A stretch of DNA of 64,000 bases from CAVTHW01 sp963734625 (GCA_963734625.1 CAVTHW010000003.1:558001-622000); one strand, 5' to 3'. Positions 50,348-59,184 are shown, counted from the stretch's first letter. A program made the numbers and translations. The notes: generated by a model from the sequence alone, not told the origin.

Positions 50348-51305
50348 GCGGCAGCAGCCGGCGAACCGTCCGCCCGTGAAACAGCAGGCTGCCCACCACC
50401 AGGACGGGGTGTGGAATGGTGGTGCAGCAACGCGAGCAGACATCGACCTGGCCCGCCTCACCCGTGGCGTGAAGCCAGCGCATGCTGCGCATCTCGTCCG
50501 AGTTCCAGATCTCTCGCAGCGGCCGCTCTCCAATCCGGCCTATCGGAGCACCGCCCAGCATGTAGCTCTGGCAGCAGGGATAGACATCGCCGTTATACCG
50601 GACATACAGGGGACCGCGCCAGAGGTAGTGGCAGGGGTGCTTCCAGTCGCCTGCGTCGTGGCCGGCGTTGGGGCGCATGAGGTTGGTTTCGTCTTCCTTG
50701 ACGCGGACCTGGTCCACCCCGGGGACCGACGTCCAGAAGCGAACGAAATCCCCAACCTCCCGCGCATTACGTTCCATCCTGACCATCTGCACGACGATCC
50801 CAGTGCGGGCCTTCCGCTCGTGCTTCATGCGCGCCAGGCGGACGAAATTGTCGCGCACACTCTCAAAGCGCGCGCCTTTGCGGTAGTACTCGAAACTCTC
50901 CTTGGTTGCGCCGTCAAAACTCAGGGTGATATTTTCGAGCGGAGAGCGCAGAATCCGGTCACAGGCGGTTTCGTCGAGCAGCGTGCCGTTGGTCGATAGC
51001 AGGGTGGAGATGTTGTGGCGCGCGCAGTACTCGATCCGGTCGAAAATCAAGGGGTCGAGGAGCGGTTCGCCCAGGCCGATGAGCATCATGTGCTCGGCCG
51101 ACCGGCCGGATTCCTCCACCAGCCGCTCGAAGATATTCTGCTCCATGTCTTGCTTGGGCTGCGGGTAGGTTTCGCGGGGACACATGGGGCAATACAGGTT
51201 GCACTTGGCCGTGGTCTCGACAATGTACTCGACCGGCAGGCCGCGAACCTGGCTGCGAGCACGGAGGTAATCCCAGAGCAATTTGGCCCGGTTGAAGGCA
51301 GGCAT
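50280..51305 (-). CDS. Radical SAM protein with SPASM-like C-terminal Fe-S motif
   Basis: 341 residues. The radical SAM motif is AKCNLYCPMCPRETYPQ (CxxxCxxC), with IGLGEPLLDPLIFDR as the GGE-type loop. The C-terminal region has YNGDVYPCCQSYMLGG and VDVCSRCCTTIPHP, a SPASM-like set of cysteines for auxiliary Fe-S. Such enzymes modify peptides or act as MoaA/PqqE-like maturases; here no small precursor peptide is obvious nearby. The C-terminus is basic with a hydrophobic stretch (VLVVGSLLFHGRTVRRLLPL), perhaps for membrane contact. Confidence 0.85.
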   Translation of the reverse strand: MPAFNRAKLLWDYLRARSQVRGLPVEYIVETTAKCNLYCPMCPRETYPQPKQDMEQNIFERLVEESGRSAEHMMLIGLGEPLLDPLIFDRIEYCARHNISTLLSTNGTLLDETACDRILRSPLENITLSFDGATKESFEYYRKGARFESVRDNFVRLARMKHERKARTGIVVQMVRMERNAREVGDFVRFWTSVPGVDQVRVKEDETNLMRPNAGHDAGDWKHPCHYLWRGPLYVRYNGDVYPCCQSYMLGGAPIGRIGERPLREIWNSDEMRSMRWLHATGEAGQVDVCSRCCTTIPHPVLVVGSLLFHGRTVRRLLPLIERLVYFSRLPRRLLRPPQSR

Positions 51306-51355
51306 GGGGCGTTCCCTCTATTCTAGCCTGCGTTTCGCATACAATAGCGGCAGCC

Positions 51356-52258
51356 ATGAATATCGCGATCACGGGCGGGACGGGCTTCATCGGGCGGCGC
51401 CTGGTGCGCCGGCTGATAGCGGCGGGCCACTCAATCCATTTGCTGGTTCGCGAAGCCAGGACCGGCTTCGGCCCGCAAGTCCAGGTTTCGGTCTGGGACG
51501 CGCTGGATATCGAACCGGCTCCCGAGAGCCTGGCCGAGGCGGACGCCGTCATTCACCTGGCCGGTGAGCCGATCTCGCAGCGGTGGACGCCGGCAGCCAA
51601 GCGACGGATTCTCGACAGCCGCGTGGAGGGCACGCGGCGTCTGGTGGAGGCGATTGCGCGCCTGAAGCGGCGGCCCTCCACGCTGGTGTGCGCTTCCGCG
51701 GTCGGCATCTACGGCTCCCGGGGAGACGAGATCCTGACCGACGCCTCCGCGCCCGGGCAGGGCTTCCTGGCGGAGGTGTGCCAGGCATGGGAGAAGACCG
51801 CCGGGCTGGCCGCGGACCTGGGCCTGCGGGTGGTAAGACTGCGGGCGGGGATGGTTCTCGGCAAAGAGGGTGGCGCCTTGGCCCAGATGCTGCCGCCCTT
51901 TCGATGGGGGCTGGGTGGCAAGTTGGCCCAGGGGAACCAATGGGTCTCCTGGATACATGTGGACGATCTAGCGGATTTGCTCCGGTTCGCGTTGGAGAGC
52001 CCCAAGTTGAGCGGCCCCGTCAACGGGACTTCTCCCAATCCCGTCACTAACGTCGAATTCACGAAGGCACTGGCGGATGTGCTGCGCCGTCCGGCGGTGC
52101 TCACGATTCCGGCTTCGGCGTTGGGGGTGCTATACGGAGAGATGGCCGAGGTCGTCTTGGCCAGCCAGCGCGCGACTCCGGCGGCGGCACTGGCCGCGGG
52201 TTTCGAGTTTCGCTACCCGGGAGTCAAGGCCGCCCTCCAGAACCTACTTGGAACGTGA
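51356..52258 (+). CDS. TIGR01777-family NAD(P)-dependent epimerase-like protein
   Basis: 300 residues of the extended short-chain dehydrogenase type known as TIGR01777/YfcH. ITGGTGFIGRRLVRRLIAAG binds the dinucleotide, and AVIHLAGEPISQRWTPAAKR and LVCASAVGIYG follow; GIYGSRGDE holds the Tyr of the active-site region. The C-terminal DUF1731 part is PAVLTIPASALGVLYGEMAE. The function of this family is poorly known; a nucleotide-sugar or cell-division-related role has been proposed for some members. It begins 50 bases after the divergent radical SAM gene. Confidence 0.88.
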   Translation: MNIAITGGTGFIGRRLVRRLIAAGHSIHLLVREARTGFGPQVQVSVWDALDIEPAPESLAEADAVIHLAGEPISQRWTPAAKRRILDSRVEGTRRLVEAIARLKRRPSTLVCASAVGIYGSRGDEILTDASAPGQGFLAEVCQAWEKTAGLAADLGLRVVRLRAGMVLGKEGGALAQMLPPFRWGLGGKLAQGNQWVSWIHVDDLADLLRFALESPKLSGPVNGTSPNPVTNVEFTKALADVLRRPAVLTIPASALGVLYGEMAEVVLASQRATPAAALAAGFEFRYPGVKAALQNLLGT

Positions 52259-52272
52259 TAAATTAGGGGTTT

Positions 52273-52482
52273 ATGGGGATCCCTAATGTAAAGCGGTTCC
52301 GGCCCTACTGCCCGGAGTGTAAAGACAATTTCACGCTGATGGCGGTTCTGCCCAGGGACGCCAGCGTGGACGCGTACTTGGCCGATGCCATCGCCAGGCA
52401 CGACCACAAAGCGTTTCAGGAAGCCAACCAACTGCACTATAAGGTCCGCGTCGGCCAGCAGAAGCAGCGGAAGTCGAAGTAG
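52273..52482 (+). CDS. Small protein with one CxxC motif
   Basis: 69 residues beginning MGIPNVKRFRPYCPECKDNF. One CPEC pair is present, but no second pair to complete a zinc ribbon within the chain, so a metal site would need dimerisation. The C-terminus is basic (VRVGQQKQRKSK), suggesting nucleic-acid contact. It lies 14 bases after the epimerase-like gene and is probably co-transcribed. I do not recognise the family. Confidence 0.6.
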   Translation: MGIPNVKRFRPYCPECKDNFTLMAVLPRDASVDAYLADAIARHDHKAFQEANQLHYKVRVGQQKQRKSK

Positions 52483-52488
52483 CGGCGG

Positions 52489-53784
52489 TCAGGGCAGGCG
52501 CGCCTTCAACGTGCGCAGCGCCCGCACTGCTTCCGACGCCACGTCCAGGTTCGGATCGCGAGCCAATGGCTCCATCACGGAGATCGAGTCGCGGTCCCCG
52601 CTACTGGCCAGAACCTGGAGCAAACCGATCTTCTCATCCCTGGTGCCCCGCTGGAGCGGCTGAAGCAGCGCCTGGCGGATACCGGCGTCCCTGGCGGCCT
52701 CGACCAGCAAAGGCTTGGCTTCGCCCGAGTGGGCCGACGAGTTCAGCGAGTTCACCAGGTACTCGAGCGGGCCGAACTGGGTCATTTCCAGTTTCCCCAG
52801 CATGACCAGGGCGAAAGCGATCGATACCCGCGCGGAAGCGTTGCCTTCGTCCTGAAACGCCTTCTGAAGCGGCGGAAGGTCGGCGGGATCTCTCACCCGC
52901 CCCAGGCCCTCGGCCGCGGCGCCGCGCAGGCCGGCGTCCCTGTCGGACAGGTAGCGCAGGAACAACTGGCGGCTGGCCGGCTCGGGGAGCATGGCGATCG
53001 AAGTGAGAGCCGCCCGGCGAACGACCCTGCTCTCGGTGCGGGTCAGAACCCCCCGCAAATCCGGCAAGGCGCCCATGTTACGGAGCAGGCCGGCGGCCTC
53101 GATCGCCGCCACCTGCACCCTCTCGTCCAGGTCCCGGATGAGGAAAGAAATCTCGGGGCCCGCGCCCTGATCGCGGATCTTCTGAAAAGCAATCAGGCAC
53201 TCGTAAATGAGCTGGCTGTCTTTGGAGCGGACGGCCTCCAGCAGATCGGGCACGGCCGCCTTGCCGCGGAGAATGCCTACGGCGCGAGCCGCATTGGCCC
53301 GGGATTCCATCGAGGAGCCGCCGCGCACCACCCGGCCCAGCGCCCCCACTATTTCCGGCCGCACTTCTATGTACGGATCGATCACCTGATCGCTGGAACC
53401 GAGGATGCGAACCGTGATCTTGTTTCCCGCGCGCTTTATGGAAGCCCCGAGCCCGGTGATCGCGTAGCCCGGCAGGTAGAAATTCACCAGCCCGTCGGCG
53501 GCCCGGATCTGGATCTCGGAGTCGTTGTCCCGGGTAGCCTGAATGAGCGGATCGAGGCTGCCGGCGGTGTCCAGTTCCACCAGCCCTTTGACGGCCTCGA
53601 TGCGGACCTCAAGGTCGGGGTCAGTGACGAATTGGGCGAGTCTCGGAATGGCTGGCGGGCCCTCGCGCACGAGCGCCCGCGCCGTGCGCCGGCGTTCTCC
53701 AACGTCCTGTCCGGCGGTTTCTTGACCAACCACGGCCACGCATAGAAACAGGGCCGTAAGCCAGGTTGCGAATGGGCGCGCCAT
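52489..53784 (-). CDS. Exported HEAT-repeat protein
   Basis: 431 residues from MARPFATWLTALFLCVAVVG (signal peptide; start at 53784 gives 10 bases after the mqnD stop, while the frame opens at 53805). The body consists of about ten PBS-lyase-type HEAT repeats, e.g. VTDPDLEVRIEAVKGLVELD and SDRDAGLRGAAAEGLGRVRD. Such solenoids mediate protein binding and have no catalytic residues of their own. Its link to mqnD is only positional. Confidence 0.8.
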   Translation of the reverse strand: MARPFATWLTALFLCVAVVGQETAGQDVGERRRTARALVREGPPAIPRLAQFVTDPDLEVRIEAVKGLVELDTAGSLDPLIQATRDNDSEIQIRAADGLVNFYLPGYAITGLGASIKRAGNKITVRILGSSDQVIDPYIEVRPEIVGALGRVVRGGSSMESRANAARAVGILRGKAAVPDLLEAVRSKDSQLIYECLIAFQKIRDQGAGPEISFLIRDLDERVQVAAIEAAGLLRNMGALPDLRGVLTRTESRVVRRAALTSIAMLPEPASRQLFLRYLSDRDAGLRGAAAEGLGRVRDPADLPPLQKAFQDEGNASARVSIAFALVMLGKLEMTQFGPLEYLVNSLNSSAHSGEAKPLLVEAARDAGIRQALLQPLQRGTRDEKIGLLQVLASSGDRDSISVMEPLARDPNLDVASEAVRALRTLKARLP

Positions 53785-53794
53785 ACACCCCAGT

Positions 53795-54640
53795 TTAGCG
53801 GACAAATTCGACTTGGACTTTTTGGGGGATCAGGCCGGCCTCGTAACCCATGTCCAGCAGCTTCTGCGCCGCCGCCGGAACGAGCTCTCCGCAGTCGACA
53901 GTGTAATGGTTGACGTACAAGCCGACGAACTTCTCCGCTAACGCCGGGTCCATGTCGCCGGCGAACTGGAGCGCATACTGAAGCGCCTCGGAGTCATGGT
54001 CGAAGGCGTACTGGATGCTGTCGCGCATCATCCGGCAGCACTCGGTCTGAATGGTGGGTGTGAGGGTTCGCAGAATGGCGTTGGCGCCGAGCGGCAACGG
54101 CAGCCCGTGTTCGCTCTTCCACCAGGCGCCCAGGTCCAGGATCGCGTGGAATCCCCGGCTCGAATAGGTGAGCTGCCCCTCATGAATGACCAGACCCGCG
54201 TCCACGTCGCCCTCGCGCACGGCCTGCAGAATCTTGTCGAATGGAACCACCACCGTGTTGGCATCCGGCAGCAGCAGCTTCAAGGCGAGGTAGGCCGTGG
54301 TCATGGTGCCCGGGACGGCGATCCGCTTGCCCTTCAGATCCCCGACCGTCATGGGATGCAGCGCCACCAGGAGCGGCCCGTAGCCGTCGCCGACGCTCGA
54401 CCCGCTGGCCATCAGGACGTACTTGTCCGCCACGTAAGGGTAAGCGTGGTAAGAGATGGCCGTCAATTCGTAGGTCCCCTTCAGGGCCTCGCGGTTGAGG
54501 GTTTCAATGTCGCTCAGGACGTGGCGAAACCGCGCCAGGCTCGAGCGGACCTTCTGCGTCGCCAGCCCGTAAAACATGAAGGCGTCGTCGGAATCGGGGC
54601 TGTGCGCACAGGTGATATCGGTGAGGGCCACAGGAGTCAT
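53795..54640 (-). CDS. mqnD: 1,4-dihydroxy-6-naphthoate synthase, futalosine menaquinone pathway
   Basis: 281 residues. The start segment CAHSPDSDDAFMFYGLATQK and the later GYGPLLVALHPMTVGDLKGK with VVVPFDKILQAVREGDVDAG and VIHEGQLTY identify MqnD, which turns cyclic de-hypoxanthine futalosine into 1,4-dihydroxy-6-naphthoate. The fold is a periplasmic-binding-protein type II. The active-site His is probably that in VIHEGQ. This implies that the organism makes menaquinone by the futalosine route, at least in part. Other mqn genes are not in the window. Confidence 0.92.
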   Translation of the reverse strand: MTPVALTDITCAHSPDSDDAFMFYGLATQKVRSSLARFRHVLSDIETLNREALKGTYELTAISYHAYPYVADKYVLMASGSSVGDGYGPLLVALHPMTVGDLKGKRIAVPGTMTTAYLALKLLLPDANTVVVPFDKILQAVREGDVDAGLVIHEGQLTYSSRGFHAILDLGAWWKSEHGLPLPLGANAILRTLTPTIQTECCRMMRDSIQYAFDHDSEALQYALQFAGDMDPALAEKFVGLYVNHYTVDCGELVPAAAQKLLDMGYEAGLIPQKVQVEFVR

Positions 54641-54777
54641 GGTATGTAGAGCCTCAATAATAGCAGAGTACCATCGAGCGCCACCTCGGGAATATTGGTG
54701 TAGACTGGAATGTTGACATCGGGAGGTGGATCTTCTCGAGTAGCAGCGGCATTCGATCGTATTTCCTGCCCGCCAGG

Positions 54778-55542
54778 TTGCCCTCTGCGTTTACGCGCAT
54801 CTCTTCGTTCTTGTTCGAACTGGTTTTTCCCGATGATTGCCGGATCTGCGGCCAGCCACTGAAGGGCATCTCGCGAGTGCCCGTCTGCGCGGCCTGCCTG
54901 GCGGCGCCGGGCCCGCTCGCGGCGGAGTATTTCTGCGTGAGCTGCCGGACTCCTTTCATGAACGCTTTTCCGCTCGATAGCGAGGGCCGCTGCGCTCTGT
55001 GCCGGAGCGGGATGCAAGGCTTCGACACGGCTTACGCATTCGGAGCGTACGAGGGGTCCCTCCGCGAGCTGATCCACCTGTTCAAGTACAAACGCATTCG
55101 AACCCTGGCCCAGCCTCTGGCTGAACATCTCCTGTCCGCCTACCCGCGCGAGCAACGCTTCGACGCCATCGTCCCCATGCCCCTGCACTGGTTCAGGCGC
55201 TGGCAGAGGGGCTTCAACCAGGCGGCCCTCCTGGCCCGGCTGGTGAGCCGCCGTTGCGGAATTCCCGTCGTTCAGGCCGCCCGGCGCACGCGTTCGACGC
55301 CGCCCCAGGCGGGTCTGACCAGCGCCCGGCGCCGCACCAACGTCAGAGGAGCCTTCTCGCCGGCCCGCACGGCTTCCATTCGAGGCCTGCGCGTGCTGCT
55401 GGTGGACGACGTGATGACCACCGGCGCCACGGCGAGCGCCTGCGCGCGCGCCCTTAAGGACGCCGGCGCGAGCTACGTCGGGGTGCTCACCCTGGCCCGC
55501 GCCGACCGCAGATTCTGCGCCTCGAAGGAGCAGCCGGCGTGA
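54778..55542 (+). CDS. ComF family protein (phosphoribosyltransferase-like)
   Basis: 254 residues from a TTG at 54778. The N-terminal zinc part has CRICGQPL with CAAC and CVSCRTPF with CALC. The C-terminal PRTase-like domain has FDAIVPMPLHWFRRWQRGFN and the PRPP loop VLLVDDVMTTGATASACARA. ComF homologues support DNA uptake in competent bacteria and possibly purine-salvage-like reactions. Its TGA overlaps the ATG of the HNH gene (TGATG), so both are in one transcript. Confidence 0.88.
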   Translation: MPSAFTRISSFLFELVFPDDCRICGQPLKGISRVPVCAACLAAPGPLAAEYFCVSCRTPFMNAFPLDSEGRCALCRSGMQGFDTAYAFGAYEGSLRELIHLFKYKRIRTLAQPLAEHLLSAYPREQRFDAIVPMPLHWFRRWQRGFNQAALLARLVSRRCGIPVVQAARRTRSTPPQAGLTSARRRTNVRGAFSPARTASIRGLRVLLVDDVMTTGATASACARALKDAGASYVGVLTLARADRRFCASKEQPA

Positions 55543-56066
55543 TGAACGTGGACCGCCTTCACCGGCCGGTGCTGGTGCTGAACGCCAGCTATGAGCCGAT
55601 CAACATCTGCGCAGCGCGCCGCGCCCTGGTGCTGGTGCTGAAGGGACTGGCCACCGCGGAGGAGCAGTCGCACCTGTCGGTGCGCTCCGCTTTCGAGTCC
55701 ATCCGGCTTCCCTCGGTAATTCGATTGCTGGGCTACCGCCGCATTCCCCACCAGACCCGGGCGCTGTCCCGCAAGAACATTCTCATGCGGGACCGGTTCA
55801 CCTGCCAGTATTGCCAGCGGGCCTTCCCTGCCGGCGAACTGACTCTGGATCACGTGGTGCCGCGTTCGCGGGCCGGCGAAACCGCCTGGGAGAATCTGGT
55901 CGCCTGCTGCCACGCGTGTAACAACCACAAGGGCAGCCGCACCCCCGAGGAAGCGGGCATGAGCTTAGTCAAGCAGCCGCGGCCTTTCAGCTTGCATACC
56001 AGCCGGCACCTGATGCGCTTGCTGGCCCGCAGCGATGAGCAGTGGAAGAAGTATCTTTTCTACTGA
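55542..56066 (+). CDS. HNH endonuclease family protein
   Basis: 174 residues from ATG at 55542 (a GTG one codon upstream is in frame). The HNH core is CQYCQRAFPAGELTLDHVVP followed by CCHACNNHKGSRTPEEA, with two CxxC knuckles for structural zinc. The N-terminal region (RPVLVLNASYEPINICAARR) is standard for this widespread family near comF. It is usually a single-copy housekeeping-type gene rather than part of a phage or restriction system. Its end overlaps the convergent infC by 7 bases. Confidence 0.88.
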   Translation: MNVDRLHRPVLVLNASYEPINICAARRALVLVLKGLATAEEQSHLSVRSAFESIRLPSVIRLLGYRRIPHQTRALSRKNILMRDRFTCQYCQRAFPAGELTLDHVVPRSRAGETAWENLVACCHACNNHKGSRTPEEAGMSLVKQPRPFSLHTSRHLMRLLARSDEQWKKYLFY

Positions 56067-56680
56067 GGCGGCTGGGGAGCGGGTCCGCCCGAAGCCGGAG
56101 GCGCAGGTTTGTCTTCCTTCGGCTTGTCTTTCTTGGCGACGGCTTTGACCGGGCTGATCATCACGTGCGCGAAGCGGCCTTCCAGGCGCGGCTGGCCCTC
56201 GACAGCGCCGTAGGCGGCCAAGTCCTCCGCGAAGCGCATTAGCAGCTTCTTGCCCAGGTCCACGTGCGCGATTTCCCGGCCGCGAAACTGCACCAGGGCT
56301 TTCACCCGGTTGCCTTCACCCAGGAAGCGGATGGCGTGGTTCTTCTTGAAGTCGTAGTCGTGATCGTCGGTGTTGGGGCGGAACTTCAGCTCCTTGACCA
56401 GGATGACATGCTGCTTCTTCTTGGCTTCGTGCTGCTTCTTCTTCTGCTCGTATTGCCACTGGCCGTAGTCCATGGCCTTGGCCACGGGCGGTTCGGCGGT
56501 GGGAGCGATCAGAATGAGGTCGAGGCCTAGTTCCTGGGCCCGGCGCACGGCAGCGGGTGTCGGCATGACTTCGACGACGCCGTCGGGGAAGATCGCCCGC
56601 ACCTCCCGGGCGCGAATAGCCTCATTTACGTTCTCTCGAATTCTGGGACGGCGGGGTGGATAAGGCCTGCGTGGAAACAT
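56060..56680 (-). CDS. infC: Translation initiation factor IF-3
   Basis: 206 residues from the ATG at 56680 (the frame opens with TTG at 56716, but MFPRRPYPPRRPRIRENVNE is the better start). The N-domain shows VRAIFPDGVVEVMPTPAAVR, LGLDLILIAPTAEPPVAKAM and YGQWQYEQKKK. The C-domain has ELKFRPNTDDHDYDFKKNHA and FRGREIAHVDLGKKLLMRFA. A Lys/Pro-rich tail of about 25 residues after MISPVKAVAKKDKP exceeds the usual IF-3 length. It binds the 30S subunit and proofreads start-codon selection. The usual rpmI-rplT partners are not adjacent in this window. Confidence 0.95.
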   Translation of the reverse strand: MFPRRPYPPRRPRIRENVNEAIRAREVRAIFPDGVVEVMPTPAAVRRAQELGLDLILIAPTAEPPVAKAMDYGQWQYEQKKKQHEAKKKQHVILVKELKFRPNTDDHDYDFKKNHAIRFLGEGNRVKALVQFRGREIAHVDLGKKLLMRFAEDLAAYGAVEGQPRLEGRFAHVMISPVKAVAKKDKPKEDKPAPPASGGPAPQPPQ

Positions 56681-56749
56681 TAAAACCTTGGCCCCGCGAA
56701 AGGCGATCTGGTCCAAACCATGTTTAATCTATCAAACCACAAAACAGCG

Positions 56750-57184
56750 TCACATTCCAGGGGGTGGCGGCTTTCGGTCGCCAATCCAATCCAATTCCAA
56801 TCGACCCACCGACCGAAACTCTGGATCCCCGGTGACAAGCGGACAGTTATACTTCTGAGCCAGTGCGGCCGCGAATCCATCGGCGTAAGCGATCGGAAAC
56901 CGGCCCTTCAGCGATGCAGCGTTCCAGATGTCGTCGCTGGAGGGCACTTCGATGGTTGCGGGCAGCGTTCGAGAGGATTCACGCCAGGACTCGGCAAGTG
57001 CCTGGGTGGGATGTTTCCGGAGGAAGTAATACACCTCCCCAACGTTAATGGCGCTCATCAGGAGCCGGGTTCGGCCCGCTTCAGCTTCCGAGAGCAGTTT
57101 CCCGACGAGATCGCAGGCGGGCTGCCGGCCACTCATCCACTCAAGGATTGCCCACGAATCAAGAACGCGAGTCTTCACGCTCAC
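56750..57184 (-). CDS. vapC: PIN-domain toxin, VapC family
   Basis: 144 residues. The acidic PIN residues are visible: Asp in VLDSWAILEWM, Glu in INVGEVYYFLRKH, Asp in IAYADGFAAALAQ and Asp in VTGDPEFRSVG. VapC toxins cleave tRNA or rRNA in a Mg-dependent manner when not bound by their antitoxin. The start overlaps the end of the antitoxin gene by 26 bases, a typical coupled arrangement. Length is at the usual size of the family. Confidence 0.9.
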   Translation of the reverse strand: MSVKTRVLDSWAILEWMSGRQPACDLVGKLLSEAEAGRTRLLMSAINVGEVYYFLRKHPTQALAESWRESSRTLPATIEVPSSDDIWNAASLKGRFPIAYADGFAAALAQKYNCPLVTGDPEFRSVGRLELDWIGDRKPPPPGM

Positions 57185-57392
57185 GCTCCCGTTTCTTGAA
57201 GGCGGCGAAGACGCCCATCGAGTCGCGGCCCGCGGCGCCCTTCAGCTTCTTCCAAGCCGGCTCTTTCGACAGGACGATTCTCTGGCCCCGCAGCTCAAGA
57301 GTCATGCGAGCGCCTTCGGACAGATTCAGGGCATCCCGGGTGCTCTTAGGAATCGTGATCTGACCCTTTGACGACACCGTAACATTCTCCAT
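57159..57392 (-). CDS. vapB: AbrB/MazE-type antitoxin, VapB family
   Basis: 77 residues. The N-terminal SpoVT/AbrB swapped-hairpin domain reads TVSSKGQITIPKSTRDALNL and EGARMTLELRGQRIVLSKE. The C-terminal half (AAGRDSMGVFAAFKKRERER) should wrap the VapC toxin. The start ATG at 57392 has GGAG just before it. A perfect palindrome 8 bases upstream is the likely self-regulatory operator. Confidence 0.9.
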   Translation of the reverse strand: MENVTVSSKGQITIPKSTRDALNLSEGARMTLELRGQRIVLSKEPAWKKLKGAAGRDSMGVFAAFKKREREREDSRS

Positions 57393-57399
57393 ATAAACA

Positions 57400-57416
57400 T
57401 CTTACCATAGGTAAGA
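57400..57416. promoter_or_regulatory. Palindromic operator of vapBC
   Basis: TCTTACC-ATA-GGTAAGA is a perfect 7+7 bp inverted repeat with a 3-base centre, immediately upstream of vapB. AbrB-type antitoxins repress their own promoter by binding such sites, and a partial half-site (CTACCTAT) follows at about 57419-57426. On present evidence this is the site most likely bound by VapB or VapBC. Confidence 0.7.
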
Positions 57417-57467
57417 CGCTACCTATCCGCTGCCTGCAGGCTCAGCCGCTTGCCGTGGGAAGGGCGG

Positions 57468-58223
57468 CTATTTCCCGAGATTGCGGGAGGGCACGAAGAA
57501 ATCCTTGGCCGTCAGGCCGCACTCCTTTGCGACGCGCAGGCTATAGTCGATCTGACCAATTCCCGCGCCGTGCTGATCGGTGCCGATCGAGAATTTCGCG
57601 CCGGCGGCTTTGGCGCGGTGGATGAAGCCGGCCTTCGGCGTCTCCCATCTCGAGTTGATCTCGATCGCAATGTTGTTCTTCACGGCCGCTTGGATCAGGC
57701 GATCCATGCGCTGCGGAGTCCAGAGCTCATCGTAGCGGCCCTTCAAGCTCTCGGGGAGCAAGGTGGCGCTGGCCCAGATCTGAATGGGCAGCGCGAGCAC
57801 GCTCAGGTTGTGGGCGACATACCGGTCCATGAAGTCCTGCGGGTCGGCGAAGGTTGCTTTGGTACTCCAGATCGGCATGATCGTTCCGTTATCCGGGAAC
57901 ATCAGGCCGTCGCTCAGGATGTAGTCGATACGGGCGAGATTCTGCGCGGATACTGACGTGCGCCACGCGGCGCCTCTGACCTGGAGTCCGCGCCACATGG
58001 GCTGGCCTTCCAGGCGCTCAAGGAACGCGGCCACACCCTGATCGTTGGCGCTTTCGCCGGCCACGCCGAAGCGCACGCCGAGCTTCTGGGACAGGGCGGC
58101 GGCTTCGGCCGGGGTGGGGGCATTGGCGCCGGCGAGGTGGGCGTGGAGATCGACTCGGGGTATGTCGTCCGCCGCGGACAAGCAAGCCGCGGCGAGAATG
58201 AAGCAGATGAATGGCCTGCACAT
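57468..58223 (-). CDS. Secreted PHP-domain-like metal-dependent hydrolase
   Basis: 251 residues with a signal peptide (FICFILAAACLSAADD). The mature part opens with IPRVDLHAHLAGANAPTP, the PHP/amidohydrolase HxH motif, and near the C-terminus has INSRWETPKAGFIHRAKAAG and SIGTDQHGAGIGQID, with further metal-type His and Asp. These suggest a PHP-like phosphoesterase or TIM-barrel metallohydrolase. The export signal is unusual for PHP proteins. The substrate is unknown. Confidence 0.65.
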   Translation of the reverse strand: MCRPFICFILAAACLSAADDIPRVDLHAHLAGANAPTPAEAAALSQKLGVRFGVAGESANDQGVAAFLERLEGQPMWRGLQVRGAAWRTSVSAQNLARIDYILSDGLMFPDNGTIMPIWSTKATFADPQDFMDRYVAHNLSVLALPIQIWASATLLPESLKGRYDELWTPQRMDRLIQAAVKNNIAIEINSRWETPKAGFIHRAKAAGAKFSIGTDQHGAGIGQIDYSLRVAKECGLTAKDFFVPSRNLGK

Positions 58224-58299
58224 GGAGTGAAGATAGCGCGAGAACGATCTTGACGCAAGGCGGATCAGCCAGGGCTAGCGTAGGCGCGTGCGCTACGAT

Positions 58300-59184
58300 T
58301 CACAGGGTCAAGGAGCGCAGGTACTTTCGGAATTCCTCGCCTAAATCTTCCCGCTGCAATGCCAACTCTACGGTGGCCTTCAGAAAGCCCAGCTTGTCGC
58401 CAGCGTCGTAGCGCTTCCCTGTGAAGCGGTAGCCGTAGATTGGCCGGCTCTCCAGCATGTGCTTCAATCCATCGGTGAGTTGGATCTCGCCTCCTAGTCC
58501 GGGCCGGGTGGCCTCGATGGAGGCGAAGATTTCCGGGACCAGCACATAGCGCCCGACGATCGCCAGGTTCGAGGGAGCTTCCGCGGGCTCCGGCTTCTCA
58601 ACCAGGGAGCGGATACGGTAGAGCCGGTCGGTCGCGCCGTTATGCGGCAGCGGCTCGGCGTCCACGATGCCGTAGAAGGAAACCTCTTCGGGCGGTACTT
58701 CCATCAGCGCCAGCACTGGCGCGCCGTAATGTTCGTAAACGTCGACAAGCTGCCGCAAGCACGGCGGCCGGGCGTCAATCACGTCATCGGAAAGGACAAC
58801 GGCGAAGGGCTCGTCTCCGATCAACTCCCTGGCCCGCAGCACCGCATGACCGAGACCCAGCGCCTCCTTCTGCCGGACATAGGCAACGTTGATCATTTCC
58901 GAAATATTGCGCACCGTCTCCAACATTTCCTTCTTGTGGCGCAACTCGAGCAGGTACTCCAGCTCGAAGCTGACGTCAAAGTGGTCCTCGATGGCGCTCT
59001 TGCCCCGGCCGGTGACGATGATAATGTTCGACACACCGGACTGGACGGCCTCTTCGACGCCGTACTGAATGAGAGGCTTGTCAACGAGCGACAGCATCTC
59101 CTTGGGCTGAGCCTTGGTCGCCGGCAGGAAGCGTGTGCCCAGCCCGGCTGCCGGGAAAACAGCTTTACGCACTTTAGGAGGCAT
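58300..59184 (-). CDS. galU: UTP-glucose-1-phosphate uridylyltransferase
   Basis: 294 residues from the ATG at 59184 (MPPKVRKAVFPAAGLG). The nucleotide-binding signature GLGTRFLPATKAQPKEM is followed by VDKPLIQYGVEEAVQSG, ALGLGHAVLRARELIGDEPF and VVLSDDVIDA, all standard for GalU. The enzyme makes UDP-glucose for envelope glycans, trehalose or glycogen-type polymers. An upstream extension in frame to 59304 lacks family similarity and is rejected as the start. Confidence 0.95.
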   Translation of the reverse strand: MPPKVRKAVFPAAGLGTRFLPATKAQPKEMLSLVDKPLIQYGVEEAVQSGVSNIIIVTGRGKSAIEDHFDVSFELEYLLELRHKKEMLETVRNISEMINVAYVRQKEALGLGHAVLRARELIGDEPFAVVLSDDVIDARPPCLRQLVDVYEHYGAPVLALMEVPPEEVSFYGIVDAEPLPHNGATDRLYRIRSLVEKPEPAEAPSNLAIVGRYVLVPEIFASIEATRPGLGGEIQLTDGLKHMLESRPIYGYRFTGKRYDAGDKLGFLKATVELALQREDLGEEFRKYLRSLTL

